A DNA stretch of 64,000 nt from contig NZ_JACDXU010000002.1 of NCBI RefSeq assembly GCF_020539485.1, positions 372,001 through 436,000 of the forward strand, written 5' to 3'. Positions 9,964 to 18,977 of this stretch are shown here, piece by piece. Both the position numbers and the translations under genes were made by a program. The notes under the pieces are model-generated. The model made no database searches and had not been told where the DNA came from. It worked only from the letters and a program-made list of their open reading frames with translations. This DNA is from Fulverythrobacter ferritrahens (GTDB taxonomy: Bacteria; Pseudomonadota; Alphaproteobacteria; Sphingomonadales; Sphingomonadaceae). Positions within the stretch are counted from its first letter, which is position 1. The number at the start of each line of letters is the position of its first letter.

Positions 9964-10836
9964 ATGACCAGCCGTAAACCTATCAAGAAAGCCGTTTTTC
10001 CAGTCGCAGGGCTGGGCACGCGCTTCCTCCCCGCGACCAAGGCCATCCCCAAGGAAATGCTGCCGATCATCGACAGGCCGCTGATCCAATATGCAGTGGA
10101 TGAAGCGCGCGAAGCGGGGATCGAACAGATGATCTTCGTGACCGGGCGCGGCAAATCGGCAATCGTCGAGCATTTCGACATCGCTTTTGAGCTGGAGGCC
10201 ACGATGAGGGAGCGGGGGAAGGGGCTTTCCATCCTCGATTCGAGCCGCGCCACTCCCGGTGACATCATCACGGTGCGCCAGCAGGTGCCCATGGGTCTTG
10301 GCCACGCAATCTGGTGCGCCCGCGCCATCGTGGGCGACGATCCCTTCGCGATCTTCCTGCCCGACGAACTGATGATCGGCACACCGGGCTGCATGAAGCA
10401 GATGGTTGAGGCTTATAATGAAGTAGGCGGTAATCTCATCAGCGTGCTGGAAGTGCCGATGGAAGAGGTTTCTTCCTATGGCGTGATCGATCCGGGCGAG
10501 ACCAGGGGCGCGCTCACCGAAGTGAAGGGGCTGGTCGAAAAGCCCGCGCGCGACAAGGCTCCGTCCAACAAGATCATCTCTGGCCGCTACATCCTGCAGC
10601 CCGAAGTCATGCGGACGCTGGAAGGGCAGGACAAGGGCGCTGGCGGAGAAATCCAGCTGACCGACGCAATGGCCAAGATGATCGGCCACCAGCCTTTCCA
10701 CGCCGTGACCTTCGCCGGCCGCCGGTTCGACTGCGGCAGCAAGACGGGCTTCGTGGAAGCCACGTTGGCGCTCGCGCTGGAACGCGAGGATATGGGCGAG
10801 GAAGTACGCGCCATAGCGCAGCGCCTCCTCGGCTGA
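9964..10836 (+). CDS. galU: UTP-glucose-1-phosphate uridylyltransferase
   Basis: Makes UDP-glucose for envelope polysaccharides and glycolipids. The 290-residue protein begins with the nucleotidyltransferase signature GLGTRFLPATKAIPKEMLP (about residues 15-33), followed by KSAIVEHFD, GLGHAIWCA and LPDELMIG as in bacterial GalU. The ATG at 9964 gives the canonical N-terminus; an AGGAGG element sits rather far upstream (about 17 bases). It is divergent from murA, and the transcript probably ends at the bidirectional hairpin near 11012-11042. Confidence 0.96.
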   Translation: MTSRKPIKKAVFPVAGLGTRFLPATKAIPKEMLPIIDRPLIQYAVDEAREAGIEQMIFVTGRGKSAIVEHFDIAFELEATMRERGKGLSILDSSRATPGDIITVRQQVPMGLGHAIWCARAIVGDDPFAIFLPDELMIGTPGCMKQMVEAYNEVGGNLISVLEVPMEEVSSYGVIDPGETRGALTEVKGLVEKPARDKAPSNKIISGRYILQPEVMRTLEGQDKGAGGEIQLTDAMAKMIGHQPFHAVTFAGRRFDCGSKTGFVEATLALALEREDMGEEVRAIAQRLLG

Positions 10837-10923
10837 CATTTCAGCGAGTGATCGCGGGCAGGGCAGCACACCTTGGGTGGTGGAGCTGCCTGGAGCCTTT
10901 GCATTCGATCAGGAGCAATAGGC

Positions 10924-10940
10924 CCTGAACGAGGTTCAGG
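10924..10940. repeat. Small intergenic hairpin, possible interspersed repeat
   Basis: CCTGAAC at 10924-10930 and GTTCAGG at 10934-10940 form a perfect 7-bp stem with a GAG loop, followed by ATGACG. A related short palindrome ending in GGATGACC occurs at 53983-53998. These resemble the small mobile intergenic palindromes of GC-rich alphaproteobacteria, but two weakly similar copies are thin support. Confidence 0.3.
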
Positions 10941-11011
10941 ATGACGATTGTGGAAGCATTATCGACCACCGCTCGTCATCACGTTTGCAAGGGATACAAT
11001 TGCCAGTAAAA

Positions 11012-11042
11012 AAAGGCGGTCAGGTCAACCCTGCCGCCTTTA
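11012..11042. terminator. Bidirectional terminator between galU and the M23 peptidase gene
   Basis: Stem AAAGGCGG (with CAGG extension after one bulged base) against CCTGCCGCCTTT around a short loop. An A-run on the left reads as a U-run in the leftward transcript, and a T-rich stretch lies on the right. It sits between convergent galU and the M23 peptidase gene and can serve both, with the better U-run for the leftward gene. Confidence 0.8.
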
Positions 11043-11067
11043 TCTTTGGCTCCGCCGAGCGGGGAGC

Positions 11068-11781
11068 TTATTCTTCGTCGTCCGGGCCGCCCTGGGCGCC
11101 TTCGGCAACCTTCACATCAAGATTGGCGAGCGAAACTTCGCCGACGAGATAGGGGCTGGGATCAACCGCAATCCCGCCAACGCGCACTTCATAGTGCAGG
11201 TGCGGGCCAGTCGAGCGGCCGGTGCTGCCGACATAACCGATCAGATCGCCCTTATTGACGCTCTGCCCAGCCTGCACGGCGAAGCCCGAAAGATGGCCAT
11301 AGCGGGTCTGCAATTCGCCGCCATGTTCGATCTGGATGTAGTTGCCGTAGCTGGAGAACCAGTCAGCGCGGGCGACGACGCCGTCAGCGGGAGCATAGAC
11401 GGGAGTGCCCGAGGGCGCGGCGAGATCCATGCCCTTGTGATTGCGGCGACCACCCAGAACGGGGTGAGTGCGCATACCGAAGCCGCTGGTGAGCGTCATC
11501 TTGGCAAGGGGGGAACGCGAGGGGATCGAAACCGTGGGGCGAGCGGCGGGCATCGCAACGCCAGTGCCGCTATCGAGGGATTTCCAGCTGTCGAACAGCT
11601 TGCTGAATTCCTCGTCACCCTTGCCCAGCTTGGAATCCGGGCCATCGGTGAGATTGTGAACGGTGGTGGTAATCTGGGCGGCGGTGGCTTCGGTCTGAGC
11701 CGAAGCCGGACTTGCTCCGATTAAGGCAGCTGCAGCGAGCAGTGCCGCCGGAAGGGCACGAAGCGATAGAGAAAATACCAT
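11068..11781 (-). CDS. M23-family (LytM) metallopeptidase
   Basis: Predicted periplasmic zinc peptidoglycan endopeptidase. The 237-residue product has an N-terminal signal peptide ending near SPASAQ (residue 29) and a LytM domain from about residue 95. The zinc ligands His115 and Asp119 (HKGMD) and the HLH pair His194/His196 (GPHLHYEV) are present, plus His163 (YGHLS), so the active site looks intact. There is no LysM domain or long coiled coil, so it could be an enzyme or a small activator; the intact motifs favour an enzyme. It appears monocistronic, ended by the terminator at 11012-11042. Confidence 0.9.
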   Translation of the reverse strand: MVFSLSLRALPAALLAAAALIGASPASAQTEATAAQITTTVHNLTDGPDSKLGKGDEEFSKLFDSWKSLDSGTGVAMPAARPTVSIPSRSPLAKMTLTSGFGMRTHPVLGGRRNHKGMDLAAPSGTPVYAPADGVVARADWFSSYGNYIQIEHGGELQTRYGHLSGFAVQAGQSVNKGDLIGYVGSTGRSTGPHLHYEVRVGGIAVDPSPYLVGEVSLANLDVKVAEGAQGGPDDEE

Positions 11782-11930
11782 GTGCGACCTGTTATCCCGT
11801 CCTAAAATCGTCGGTCGGCTGTGCCGTCCTTAGATCCCCAAAGAGCGTGGCCAAACAGGCCGCTGGTTGTTTCAAGCAGAGGGAAATGACCCCGTGCCTC
11901 CTGTTGACAGGGACGTAAACAAGGCAGGCG

Positions 11931-12725
11931 TCAGGAGGCAAGCTCGCCATAGAAGCTCAGCGACAAACCGGCTGCGGAACGCGCTGAGTCGTTGAATGGT
12001 GGCTTAACCGTGCCGCGGAAGTGGCATTGGACCAGTTCTTTCCAATGGATTTCCGGGCTTTTTCCTGATCTTGAGCAACGTGCGGTGAAGTGTTTCGTCC
12101 CCGCCGCGACATGGCGAATTTCGTCGCTCAGGATTCGCTCGAGAATCCTTGCACCGCCTTCATCGCCCTGGGCTCGCACGCGCTCGAGCGTGCCTGGAGT
12201 AACGTCCAGCCCGCGGGCTTCCAGCACCATCGGCACGACCGCCAGCCGCGCGGCGACATCGTGGCGAGTCTGTTCGGCCGCCTCCCACAGGCCGCCATGG
12301 GCCGGCAATTCGCCGTAGAAACTGCCGAGAGAGCGCAGTTTCCGCTCCAGCAGGGCGAAGTGCATCGCTTCGTCGGCGGCTACCCCCAGGAAGTCGGAGA
12401 CGAATTCCTCACCCATTTCGGCGCCGAATCGCCCGGCCATGTCGAGCGCCAGATCGATTGCCACGAATTCGATGTGGCAAAGCGCGTGCCACAGGGCGAT
12501 GCGGGCCCGCTCAGAGCCGCCCTTCCCGCGCTTTGGCATGCGATTGGGCGGGAGCAGTTCGGGCGCGTCGGGCCAGGCCGGGCGTTCCGGCATTTCGACG
12601 TCGAAGGCGAAGGAAAGCCGCCCCAAACGCCAGTTCCGCGCCACTTGACGGGTAGCAAAGACCTTCTCTCGCGGGTCGGCGGTGAGCAAGGCGGCGCGAA
12701 TGGCGGAGGCTGCTGAAAGGGACAT
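11931..12725 (-). CDS. DUF455 ferritin-like protein
   Basis: 264-residue member of the DUF455 (COG2833) family, a ferritin-like four-helix bundle related to diiron hydroxylases such as MiaE. Two ExxH motifs typical of diiron sites are visible (DEAMH and DEIRH), plus additional Glu residues in CHIEFVA and LEARGLD, so metal binding is likely. The substrate is unknown. It lies 29 bases after the bcp stop on the same strand, making it the third gene of a glnE-bcp-DUF455 operon, which associates it with a peroxide reductase. Confidence 0.85.
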   Translation of the reverse strand: MSLSAASAIRAALLTADPREKVFATRQVARNWRLGRLSFAFDVEMPERPAWPDAPELLPPNRMPKRGKGGSERARIALWHALCHIEFVAIDLALDMAGRFGAEMGEEFVSDFLGVAADEAMHFALLERKLRSLGSFYGELPAHGGLWEAAEQTRHDVAARLAVVPMVLEARGLDVTPGTLERVRAQGDEGGARILERILSDEIRHVAAGTKHFTARCSRSGKSPEIHWKELVQCHFRGTVKPPFNDSARSAAGLSLSFYGELAS

Positions 12726-12754
12726 AAGGCGACGTCAGAAAGACCTGATCAGCA

Positions 12755-13231
12755 TCAAAGGGCCCGGGCGGCGGCGAGAACTTCCTCCGCATGGCCCTTC
12801 ACTTTCACCTTGCGCCAGACGCGCGTGATCCGGCCTTCCGCATCGACCAGAAAGGTGGTGCGCTCCATCCCCATATAGGTCCGGCCATACATGGTCTTTT
12901 CGGTCCAGATACCCAGCGCATCGGCAAGGCCGTTTTCTTCCGCGTCGGACGCGAGCGGCGCGGCGAGCGCGTGCTTCTCGATGAACTTGGCGTGCTTCTT
13001 CGGCGGGTCCTTGCTGATGCCCAGCAGGGCGACGCCTGCCTCTGTGAATTCCCCGGCCAGAGCGGAGAAATCCTTGTTTTCCGTCGTGCAGCCGGGCGTA
13101 TCGTCCTTGGGGTAGAAGAACAGCACCAGCTTGCGGCCCTTGAAACCGGAGGGCGACAGCTTGCCGCCTTCCGGCGTTTCGAGGGCGATGTCGGGCAGAA
13201 TATCGCCAATGTCGGGGCGGGTGCTCATCAT
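12755..13231 (-). CDS. bcp: Thioredoxin-dependent thiol peroxidase (Bcp/PrxQ type)
   Basis: Reduces hydrogen peroxide and organic hydroperoxides. The 158-residue peroxiredoxin has the KDDTPGCT active site with peroxidatic Cys48. In E. coli Bcp a second Cys lies five residues later; here that position is Asp and no other Cys exists in the protein, so it must work as a one-Cys enzyme needing an external thiol. Two adjacent ATG codons (13231 and 13228) could start it; the first overlaps the glnE stop as ATGA. Translation is probably coupled to glnE. Confidence 0.93.
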   Translation of the reverse strand: MMSTRPDIGDILPDIALETPEGGKLSPSGFKGRKLVLFFYPKDDTPGCTTENKDFSALAGEFTEAGVALLGISKDPPKKHAKFIEKHALAAPLASDAEENGLADALGIWTEKTMYGRTYMGMERTTFLVDAEGRITRVWRKVKVKGHAEEVLAAARAL

Positions 13232-15954
13232 TCCATCTCCAATGTTTCGCCGAAAGTCGCGGCCCAGGCCGCGGCGACGCCGTGGCGCGCCTCGGCCAGC
13301 ATTTCAAGCAGGGCGGGATAGGACGGGGCGCCACAGCTGCGCGCCAGCACACCGCAGGCCGCTGCCGAAGGCTCCTGAGAATCGGGCGCCAGCAGGCGGG
13401 CGGAAACCAGCACGCGGATCAGCAGTTTCTGCGCCGCCAGCAGATTTTCGGGCAGCAGCGCAGCCTCCAGCAGCCCGGTGAGCGCGCCGACCATTTCGGG
13501 GGTCTGCGCGATGCGTTCGCGCAATTGCAGGTAATGGATCAGGAATTCCAGATCGACCAGCCCGCCGCGATGGAGCTTCACATCCAGCACGCCCTTGGGC
13601 GGCTTATGCGCGGCCATTTCGCGGCGCATGGTCAGCACGTCCTGCTTCAGCTTTGCCGGATCGCGCGGGCTGTGCAGCACCTCGGCCAGAATCGCCTCCA
13701 GCCGCGCCCGGCCGGCGGGCGGACCTGCCAGCACCCGGGCGCGGTTGAGCGCCATATGCTCCCATGTCCAGGCGTCTTCCTTCTGATAGCGTTCGAAGCT
13801 GTCGAGGCTGACCGAAAGCGGCCCCTGATTGCCCTGAGGCCGCAGGCGCGTATCCACTTCGTAAAGCGGCCCTTCCGCCGTCGCTACGCTGAGCGCCGCT
13901 GTCACCCGCTGGGCCAGCCGGTTGAAATAGAGCGTGACGCCCAGCGGCCTCTCGCCATCCGATTGCAGGCTGTTTTCATCGCCCTTCTGTTCAGCACTGC
14001 CGCCCGTGCTGAACAGATAGATCAGATCGAGATCGGACGCATGGGTCAGTGCCCCGCCGCCCAGCCGCCCGAGGCCCAGCACCAGCAGATCATGCCCGGC
14101 GATCCGGCCATGGACGCGGGCGAATTCCGCCTCTGCCCCCTTCAGGCACACGGCCAGCGCCGCCTCCGCCGTACGGCACAGCGCCTCCGCGATTTCCAGC
14201 GGATCCTGGGCGGCCTCGATCAGCTGCACGCCAAGGGCAAAGCGGGTTTCGCCCACCACGCGCCGCACCCGGTCCAGCAATTCCTCATAGCCCGCGCCAT
14301 CGGGCAGGCTCATTCGCGCGGCCAGTTCTTCCACGCTGCCGGGCAAATCCAGCGCCGAAGTATCGATCAGCGCATCCAGCAGATCGGGCCGCCGCGCCAG
14401 CTCATCCGCCAGCGGGGGTGCAAGAGTAAGCACCGCGACGAGCTGCTCCATCAGCCCCGGCCGGGCCTCCAGCAGCCTGAACAGATTCACCGCGCTCGGC
14501 AAATTAATGAGCAGCGTTTCCCAACGGGCGACGGCCCGGTCCGGGTCCGGCGCCTTGGCCAGCGCCTCCAGCAAAGTGGGGAACACCGCCTCGAAAGCGG
14601 CGCGAGCAGCCTCGCTGCGCAGCGTGCGCACGCGCCCGTCGCTCCAGCCCGCAATCCGTTCGGCCAGATGGACAGGATCGGAAAAGCCCAGTTGGCGCAA
14701 CCGTTCCGCCACCACGCCATCCTGCCCCAGCGGCAGGGGAGAAGCGGCACTGTCCGGCCCGTCGAGCAGCGCGTCATAGCGGCTGGCCACCCGGTCCGTG
14801 ATCTGGGCCAGTTCGTCCAGCAACGCCGCGCCATTGGCCAGCCCATCGAGCATGGCGACATTGTCCAGCGCATCGGGATCGGTGGGCAGGCTGTGCGTCT
14901 GCCGGTCCGCCACCATCTGCAGCCGGTGTTCGATCACGCGCAGCCGGTCATAGCTTTCGCCCAGCACCTGCGCGTCTTCCGCGGCGATGATCCCTTCCGC
15001 CGCCAGCGCATCCAGCGCCGCGCGCGTGCCCCGCACCCGGAGCGAGGGGCGCCGCCCGCCATGGATCAGCTGATGCGTCTGGGCGAAGAATTCCACCTCG
15101 CGAATGCCGCCGCGCCCGCGCTTTACATCAAAGCCCGGACCCGGCGCCTGCGGCCCGCCATGGTGGGAGCGGATGCGCGCGGTGAGGCGGCGGATTTCCT
15201 CGATCGCGCCGAAATCCAGATTGCGCCGCCATACGAAGGACCGGATCTGGCGCAGGAATTCCTCTCCCCCCGCAATGTCCCCCGCACAGGCCCGCGCGCG
15301 GATGAAGGCGGCGCGTTCCCACGCCAGCGCCAGCGATTCGTAATGGGTCAGCGCCGCATTGAAGGAAATCGCCAATGGGGAGACTTCGGATGCCGGGCGC
15401 AGCCGCAGGTCCACCCGGAAGACATAGCCATCGGCCGTCTGGCGGGAGAGGGTTTCCACCAGAGTACGCGCCACGCGCTGCGCGGCCTCGCCCGGCTCAT
15501 CCCGCTCGCGCCGGGGCAGGCGTTCCGGATCGTAGAGCAGGATCGGATCGATGTCGGAGCTGTAATTGAGTTCGCGCGCGCCGTGCTTGCCCAGCGCCAG
15601 CGCGGTGAAACCGGCGGGCTCCGCATCTTCCACCCGCGCGCGGATCGCGGCGGTGATCGCCTGATCCATCGCCCGGTCCGCAAAGGCGGAAAGCTCTGCC
15701 ATCACCCGGTCGAGCGGAAAGGCGCCAGCCAGATCGCCAATGCCGAGTGCGACCGCCATGCCCCAGCGTTCCCGCCGCAGCGCGGTGGCGACATCGGGGG
15801 CATCCGTGCCCGCCGCCTTGGCCCATTCCAGTGCCTCTTCCCCCCGGCCTGCTTCCAGCAATGCGACGAGATCGGGCTGCCGGTCGAGCCCCAGCGAGAG
15901 GAAAGGGGAATGTTTGCGGGCCCGTTCGAGCGCGGATTGCCAGGATCGTTCCAT
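13228..15954 (-). CDS. glnE: Bifunctional glutamine synthetase adenylyltransferase/deadenylylase
   Basis: Adenylylates and deadenylylates glutamine synthetase in response to PII, controlling nitrogen assimilation. From the ATG at 15954 (MERSWQSALER) the product has 908 residues, near the family size. Both nucleotidyltransferase motifs are visible: LNYSSDIDPILLYD in the N-terminal half (deadenylylase) and LTHASDLDLIYLF in the C-terminal half (adenylylase). An upstream open frame of 118 codons is unlike GlnE and was excluded. It leads the glnE-bcp-DUF455 operon and diverges from the M28 peptidase gene. No glnA or glnB is in the window. Confidence 0.96.
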   Translation of the reverse strand: MERSWQSALERARKHSPFLSLGLDRQPDLVALLEAGRGEEALEWAKAAGTDAPDVATALRRERWGMAVALGIGDLAGAFPLDRVMAELSAFADRAMDQAITAAIRARVEDAEPAGFTALALGKHGARELNYSSDIDPILLYDPERLPRRERDEPGEAAQRVARTLVETLSRQTADGYVFRVDLRLRPASEVSPLAISFNAALTHYESLALAWERAAFIRARACAGDIAGGEEFLRQIRSFVWRRNLDFGAIEEIRRLTARIRSHHGGPQAPGPGFDVKRGRGGIREVEFFAQTHQLIHGGRRPSLRVRGTRAALDALAAEGIIAAEDAQVLGESYDRLRVIEHRLQMVADRQTHSLPTDPDALDNVAMLDGLANGAALLDELAQITDRVASRYDALLDGPDSAASPLPLGQDGVVAERLRQLGFSDPVHLAERIAGWSDGRVRTLRSEAARAAFEAVFPTLLEALAKAPDPDRAVARWETLLINLPSAVNLFRLLEARPGLMEQLVAVLTLAPPLADELARRPDLLDALIDTSALDLPGSVEELAARMSLPDGAGYEELLDRVRRVVGETRFALGVQLIEAAQDPLEIAEALCRTAEAALAVCLKGAEAEFARVHGRIAGHDLLVLGLGRLGGGALTHASDLDLIYLFSTGGSAEQKGDENSLQSDGERPLGVTLYFNRLAQRVTAALSVATAEGPLYEVDTRLRPQGNQGPLSVSLDSFERYQKEDAWTWEHMALNRARVLAGPPAGRARLEAILAEVLHSPRDPAKLKQDVLTMRREMAAHKPPKGVLDVKLHRGGLVDLEFLIHYLQLRERIAQTPEMVGALTGLLEAALLPENLLAAQKLLIRVLVSARLLAPDSQEPSAAACGVLARSCGAPSYPALLEMLAEARHGVAAAWAATFGETLEME

Positions 15955-16108
15955 CGCCCCTTCCCTGCACTGCCCGGCCAGAGCGGGCAAGGCAGAGATG
16001 CGCCGATGGACCAAAGGGCGGGCGACAGGGCGGGTAACGGGCCAGCTTGTATCGCCCCCTGCGCTCTGCCAATGCAGATGGGTTAACAGCATCCTGACAG
16101 GCCCTGCC

Positions 16109-17809
16109 ATGCTCCGCTTATTCCTTCCCGCCACTGCTGCCCTGCTGCTGGCGGGCTGCGCCACGACAGGGACCACGGGCACAGCAACGCCGCATGCCGC
16201 AGCGCTGGACATTCCCGATGTCGCACCGGTGCCGATTGACACCGATCTGATGCGGGAAGTGACGAAAACCCTTTCTTCTGACGAATACGAGGGCCGCTTC
16301 CCCGGCACGGCGGGCGAGACGAAAACGCTGGATTATCTGGTCAGCCAATTCACGGCGGCAGGGCTGCAGCCCGGCAACAAGGGCAGCTGGTTCCAGGATG
16401 TGCCGCTGGTGGAAATCACCGGGCGGGATTTCGGGGCACTGAAGGTTTCGGGAAAGGGGCTGGAGATGGCCCTTGCCCATGGCGGCGAATGGGTAGGCGT
16501 GACCTATCGCGAACAGCCCCGCGTGGAACTGAAGGATAGCGAGCTGGTCTTCGTCGGCTACGGCATCGTCGCCCCCGAGAAGGGCTGGAACGATTATGCC
16601 GGGGTGGACATGCGCGGAAAGACCGCCGTGATCCTGGTCAACGATCCGGACTGGATGAGCGACGAATTGGTTGGGCTCTTCGGCGGTGCGGCCATGACCT
16701 ATTACGGGCGCTGGACCTACAAGTTCGAGGAAGCCGCCCGGCAGGGCGCGGCAGCCGCGCTGATCGTGCATGACACATTCCCGGCATCCTATGGCTGGAA
16801 CGTGGTGCAGGATGGCTGGACAGGCCCGCAGGCCTTTGCAGAGCGCGCCAATGGCGGAGCGGACCAGACCCTGATGAACGGCTGGCTGCAGAACGATGCG
16901 GCCATCCGGCTGATGGCTACGGCAGGCAGGGATCTGAAGGTGGTGGAAGGCGCCGCACGGGAGAAGGGCTTCCGCGCCGTGCCGCTGGGCCTTGCGATCT
17001 CAACCGCCTTTGCCAACGATATTCGCCGCTACAGCTCCAGGAACGTGATCGGGGTGCTGCCGGGCAGCGAGAGGCCGGACGAATATGTCCTGCATTCGGC
17101 CCATTGGGACCATCTGGGCCGTTGCACACCCAATGACGAGGGGGACGATATCTGCAACGGCGCGATCGATAATGCTGCGGGCGTCGGCGCCATCGTGGCG
17201 CTTGCCAAGGCGCAGGCTCAGGCCGGCCCCGCGCCGCGCAGCATGGCCTTCGTGGCGCTGACGGCTGAGGAACAGGGCCTGCTGGGCAGCGAATATCTGG
17301 CGGCCAATCCGGTCTTCCCGCTCGATCACATCGTCGGCGGGCTCAATATCGATACGCCCCTCCTGGCCGGCCCGGCGCGCGATGTGAGCGTGGTCGGCGG
17401 CGGCAAGAGCCAGCTGGACGCTTTCCTGGCCCGCGTGCTGGAAAAACAGGGCCGCAGCGCCACGCCCGATCAGTCGCCGCAGGCGGGCTTCTATTACCGG
17501 TCGGACCATTTCAGCTTCGCCAAGCGCGGCGTGCCGATGCTGTATGTGGAAGGCGGGGAGGATTTCGTGGATGGCGGCCGCGCGGCAGGTGCCGCCCGGC
17601 AGGAACGCTATACGCTGAACGCCTATCACGGGCCCAATGACGAATTCGATCCCGACTGGGATTTCAGCTCCACCCGGCAGGATATGGAGCTTTACTACAT
17701 GCTGGGCCGGATGATGGCTGAAAGCACGGCCTGGCCGAACTGGAACCCCGGCGACGAATTCCGCCGCATTCGCGATGCCAGCTGCAAGAACACCAAAGGC
17801 GGTTGCTGA
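16109..17809 (+). CDS. M28-family metallopeptidase, lipoprotein
   Basis: Predicted zinc aminopeptidase attached to a membrane. The 566-residue product starts MLRLFLPATAALLLAGC, a lipoprotein signal with Cys17. A PA-type insert (about residues 130-250) precedes an M28 core with HSAHWDHLGR, GAIDNAAGV, TAEEQGLLGS, NIDTP and YRSDHFSF, which supply the expected zinc ligands and the catalytic Glu. It diverges from glnE across about 150 bases and is followed within about 20 bases by the agmatine-deiminase-like gene, suggesting a two-gene operon that may act on peptides or amino-acid derivatives. The substrate is not known. Confidence 0.92.
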   Translation: MLRLFLPATAALLLAGCATTGTTGTATPHAAALDIPDVAPVPIDTDLMREVTKTLSSDEYEGRFPGTAGETKTLDYLVSQFTAAGLQPGNKGSWFQDVPLVEITGRDFGALKVSGKGLEMALAHGGEWVGVTYREQPRVELKDSELVFVGYGIVAPEKGWNDYAGVDMRGKTAVILVNDPDWMSDELVGLFGGAAMTYYGRWTYKFEEAARQGAAAALIVHDTFPASYGWNVVQDGWTGPQAFAERANGGADQTLMNGWLQNDAAIRLMATAGRDLKVVEGAAREKGFRAVPLGLAISTAFANDIRRYSSRNVIGVLPGSERPDEYVLHSAHWDHLGRCTPNDEGDDICNGAIDNAAGVGAIVALAKAQAQAGPAPRSMAFVALTAEEQGLLGSEYLAANPVFPLDHIVGGLNIDTPLLAGPARDVSVVGGGKSQLDAFLARVLEKQGRSATPDQSPQAGFYYRSDHFSFAKRGVPMLYVEGGEDFVDGGRAAGAARQERYTLNAYHGPNDEFDPDWDFSSTRQDMELYYMLGRMMAESTAWPNWNPGDEFRRIRDASCKNTKGGC

Positions 17810-17829
17810 GACTTGTGATGAATTACATT

Positions 17830-18813
17830 ATGCCCTCCGAATTCGCCCCGCAGGACTGGCTGTGGATCGGCTTTCCCCACGATCCGGTTGAATGGCCTGA
17901 TTCGCTGCCCCGCGCGCAGGAACAGATCGCCGCTTTCGCCAGCGCCGTTGCCGAAAGCGGCCAGCAGGCGCGGCTATTGGTCCGCAATGAGGAGAACGAG
18001 GCGCACGCCCGCTCGCTGGTGAGTGCCGCCGTTACGGTGGAACGGCGCGTCTATGGCGATGTGTGGCTGCGCGATACCGGCCCGCTGGTGGTTATGGATG
18101 CAGCCGGAAACCGCATCGCCCGGCGTTTCGGCTTCAATGGCTGGGGCGGCAAATATCTGATGGAGGGCGATCAGGAGATCGGCGCGGAAATCGCTCGCGA
18201 TGCCGGTTTGCCAGTGGAAAGCTGCGACTGGATTCTGGAAGGCGGTGCGATCGATAATGATGGGACGGGTCTTGTCGTCACGACCGAGCAGGTATTGCTG
18301 AACCCCAACCGCAACCCGCAACTTTCCCGCGCGGAGATCGAGCAGCGGCTGGCGCGCGACCTGGGTTTCGACCGGGTGCTGTGGCTGGGCGACGGGCTGC
18401 TGAATGACCATACGGACGGCCATGTGGACAATCTCGCCCGTTTCGTGGCGCCGGGCGTGCTGGCGCTGCCGGTGGCGAGCGGGAAGGATGATCCCAATGC
18501 CGAGGTCTATGCCGATGCGCGCAGGCGCGCGAAGGCCTTCGGCCTGGAAGTGCGCGATATTCCCTCCCCCGGACTGGTGGGGGATGAGGATGCCGAACCG
18601 GCGAGCTACATGAACTTCGCCATCACCTCCAAACTGGTGGTAGTGCCGACCTATGGCAGCCCGATGGATGCCGATGGCGTGGCGGCCGTGGCGGCCTGCT
18701 TCCCCGATCGCGACACGATCGGCCTGCCTGCGGACGGCGTATTGGCGGGCGGCGGCAGCTTTCATTGCGCCAGCCAGCAGATGCCCAGCATGGTAGCTGA
18801 AACCCCGGCCTAA
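17830..18813 (+). CDS. Agmatine deiminase family protein
   Basis: Member of the porphyromonas-type peptidyl-arginine deiminase/agmatine deiminase family (guanidino-group hydrolases). The 327-residue chain has GGAIDNDGTG, the HTDGHVDN motif and the C-terminal GGGSFHC with the nucleophilic Cys. Agmatine is the usual substrate, giving N-carbamoylputrescine, but no putrescine genes lie nearby to confirm this. The start is uncertain: in-frame ATG codons exist at 17818 and 17830, and I chose 17830 because PSEFAPQDWLWIGFP resembles family N-termini. It is probably co-transcribed with the M28 peptidase gene. Confidence 0.88.
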   Translation: MPSEFAPQDWLWIGFPHDPVEWPDSLPRAQEQIAAFASAVAESGQQARLLVRNEENEAHARSLVSAAVTVERRVYGDVWLRDTGPLVVMDAAGNRIARRFGFNGWGGKYLMEGDQEIGAEIARDAGLPVESCDWILEGGAIDNDGTGLVVTTEQVLLNPNRNPQLSRAEIEQRLARDLGFDRVLWLGDGLLNDHTDGHVDNLARFVAPGVLALPVASGKDDPNAEVYADARRRAKAFGLEVRDIPSPGLVGDEDAEPASYMNFAITSKLVVVPTYGSPMDADGVAAVAACFPDRDTIGLPADGVLAGGGSFHCASQQMPSMVAETPA

Positions 18814-18838
18814 CCTTTTGTTAGGGATTCAAGGACGA

Positions 18839-18863
18839 GAAAGCGCGCATGGCACGCGCTTTC
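18839..18863 (+). terminator. Hairpin after the deiminase gene, no T-run
   Basis: Perfect 9-bp inverted repeat, GAAAGCGCG at 18839-18847 and CGCGCTTTC at 18855-18863, with a 7-base loop that contains the ATG of the possible microprotein. It lies 26 bases after the deiminase stop. The absence of a T-run makes it a weak terminator candidate and leaves a translational role open. Confidence 0.45.
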
Positions 18864-18977
18864 GCCCTTGTTCCCCATATCTCACCTGATCTGGCGGAGA
18901 TTCTCCGTCGGGTGCTGGTATGGGGCTGCGCACTGGCCCTGATCGCCGCAGGGCCGGCACTGCCGGCGCTTTTCTAA
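18849..18977 (+). CDS. Possible 42-residue membrane microprotein
   Basis: Short frame from ATG 18849 to TAA 18975-18977. The peptide starts MARAFALVPHISPDL, has one hydrophobic helix (VLVWGCALALIAAG) and ends GPALPALF. A loose AAGGA lies about 14 bases upstream. The 9-bp perfect stem at 18839-18863 covers the start codon and could control initiation. The stop overlaps the stop of the convergent alcohol dehydrogenase gene. I do not recognise the sequence; the single membrane helix is the only positive evidence. Confidence 0.35.
   Translation: MARAFALVPHISPDLAEILRRVLVWGCALALIAAGPALPALF

Noticed and set aside
13282-16086. A 934-codon rightward open frame over glnE
   Set aside because: It mirrors glnE and has a biased Gln/Arg/His-rich composition typical of antisense frames in high-GC DNA.
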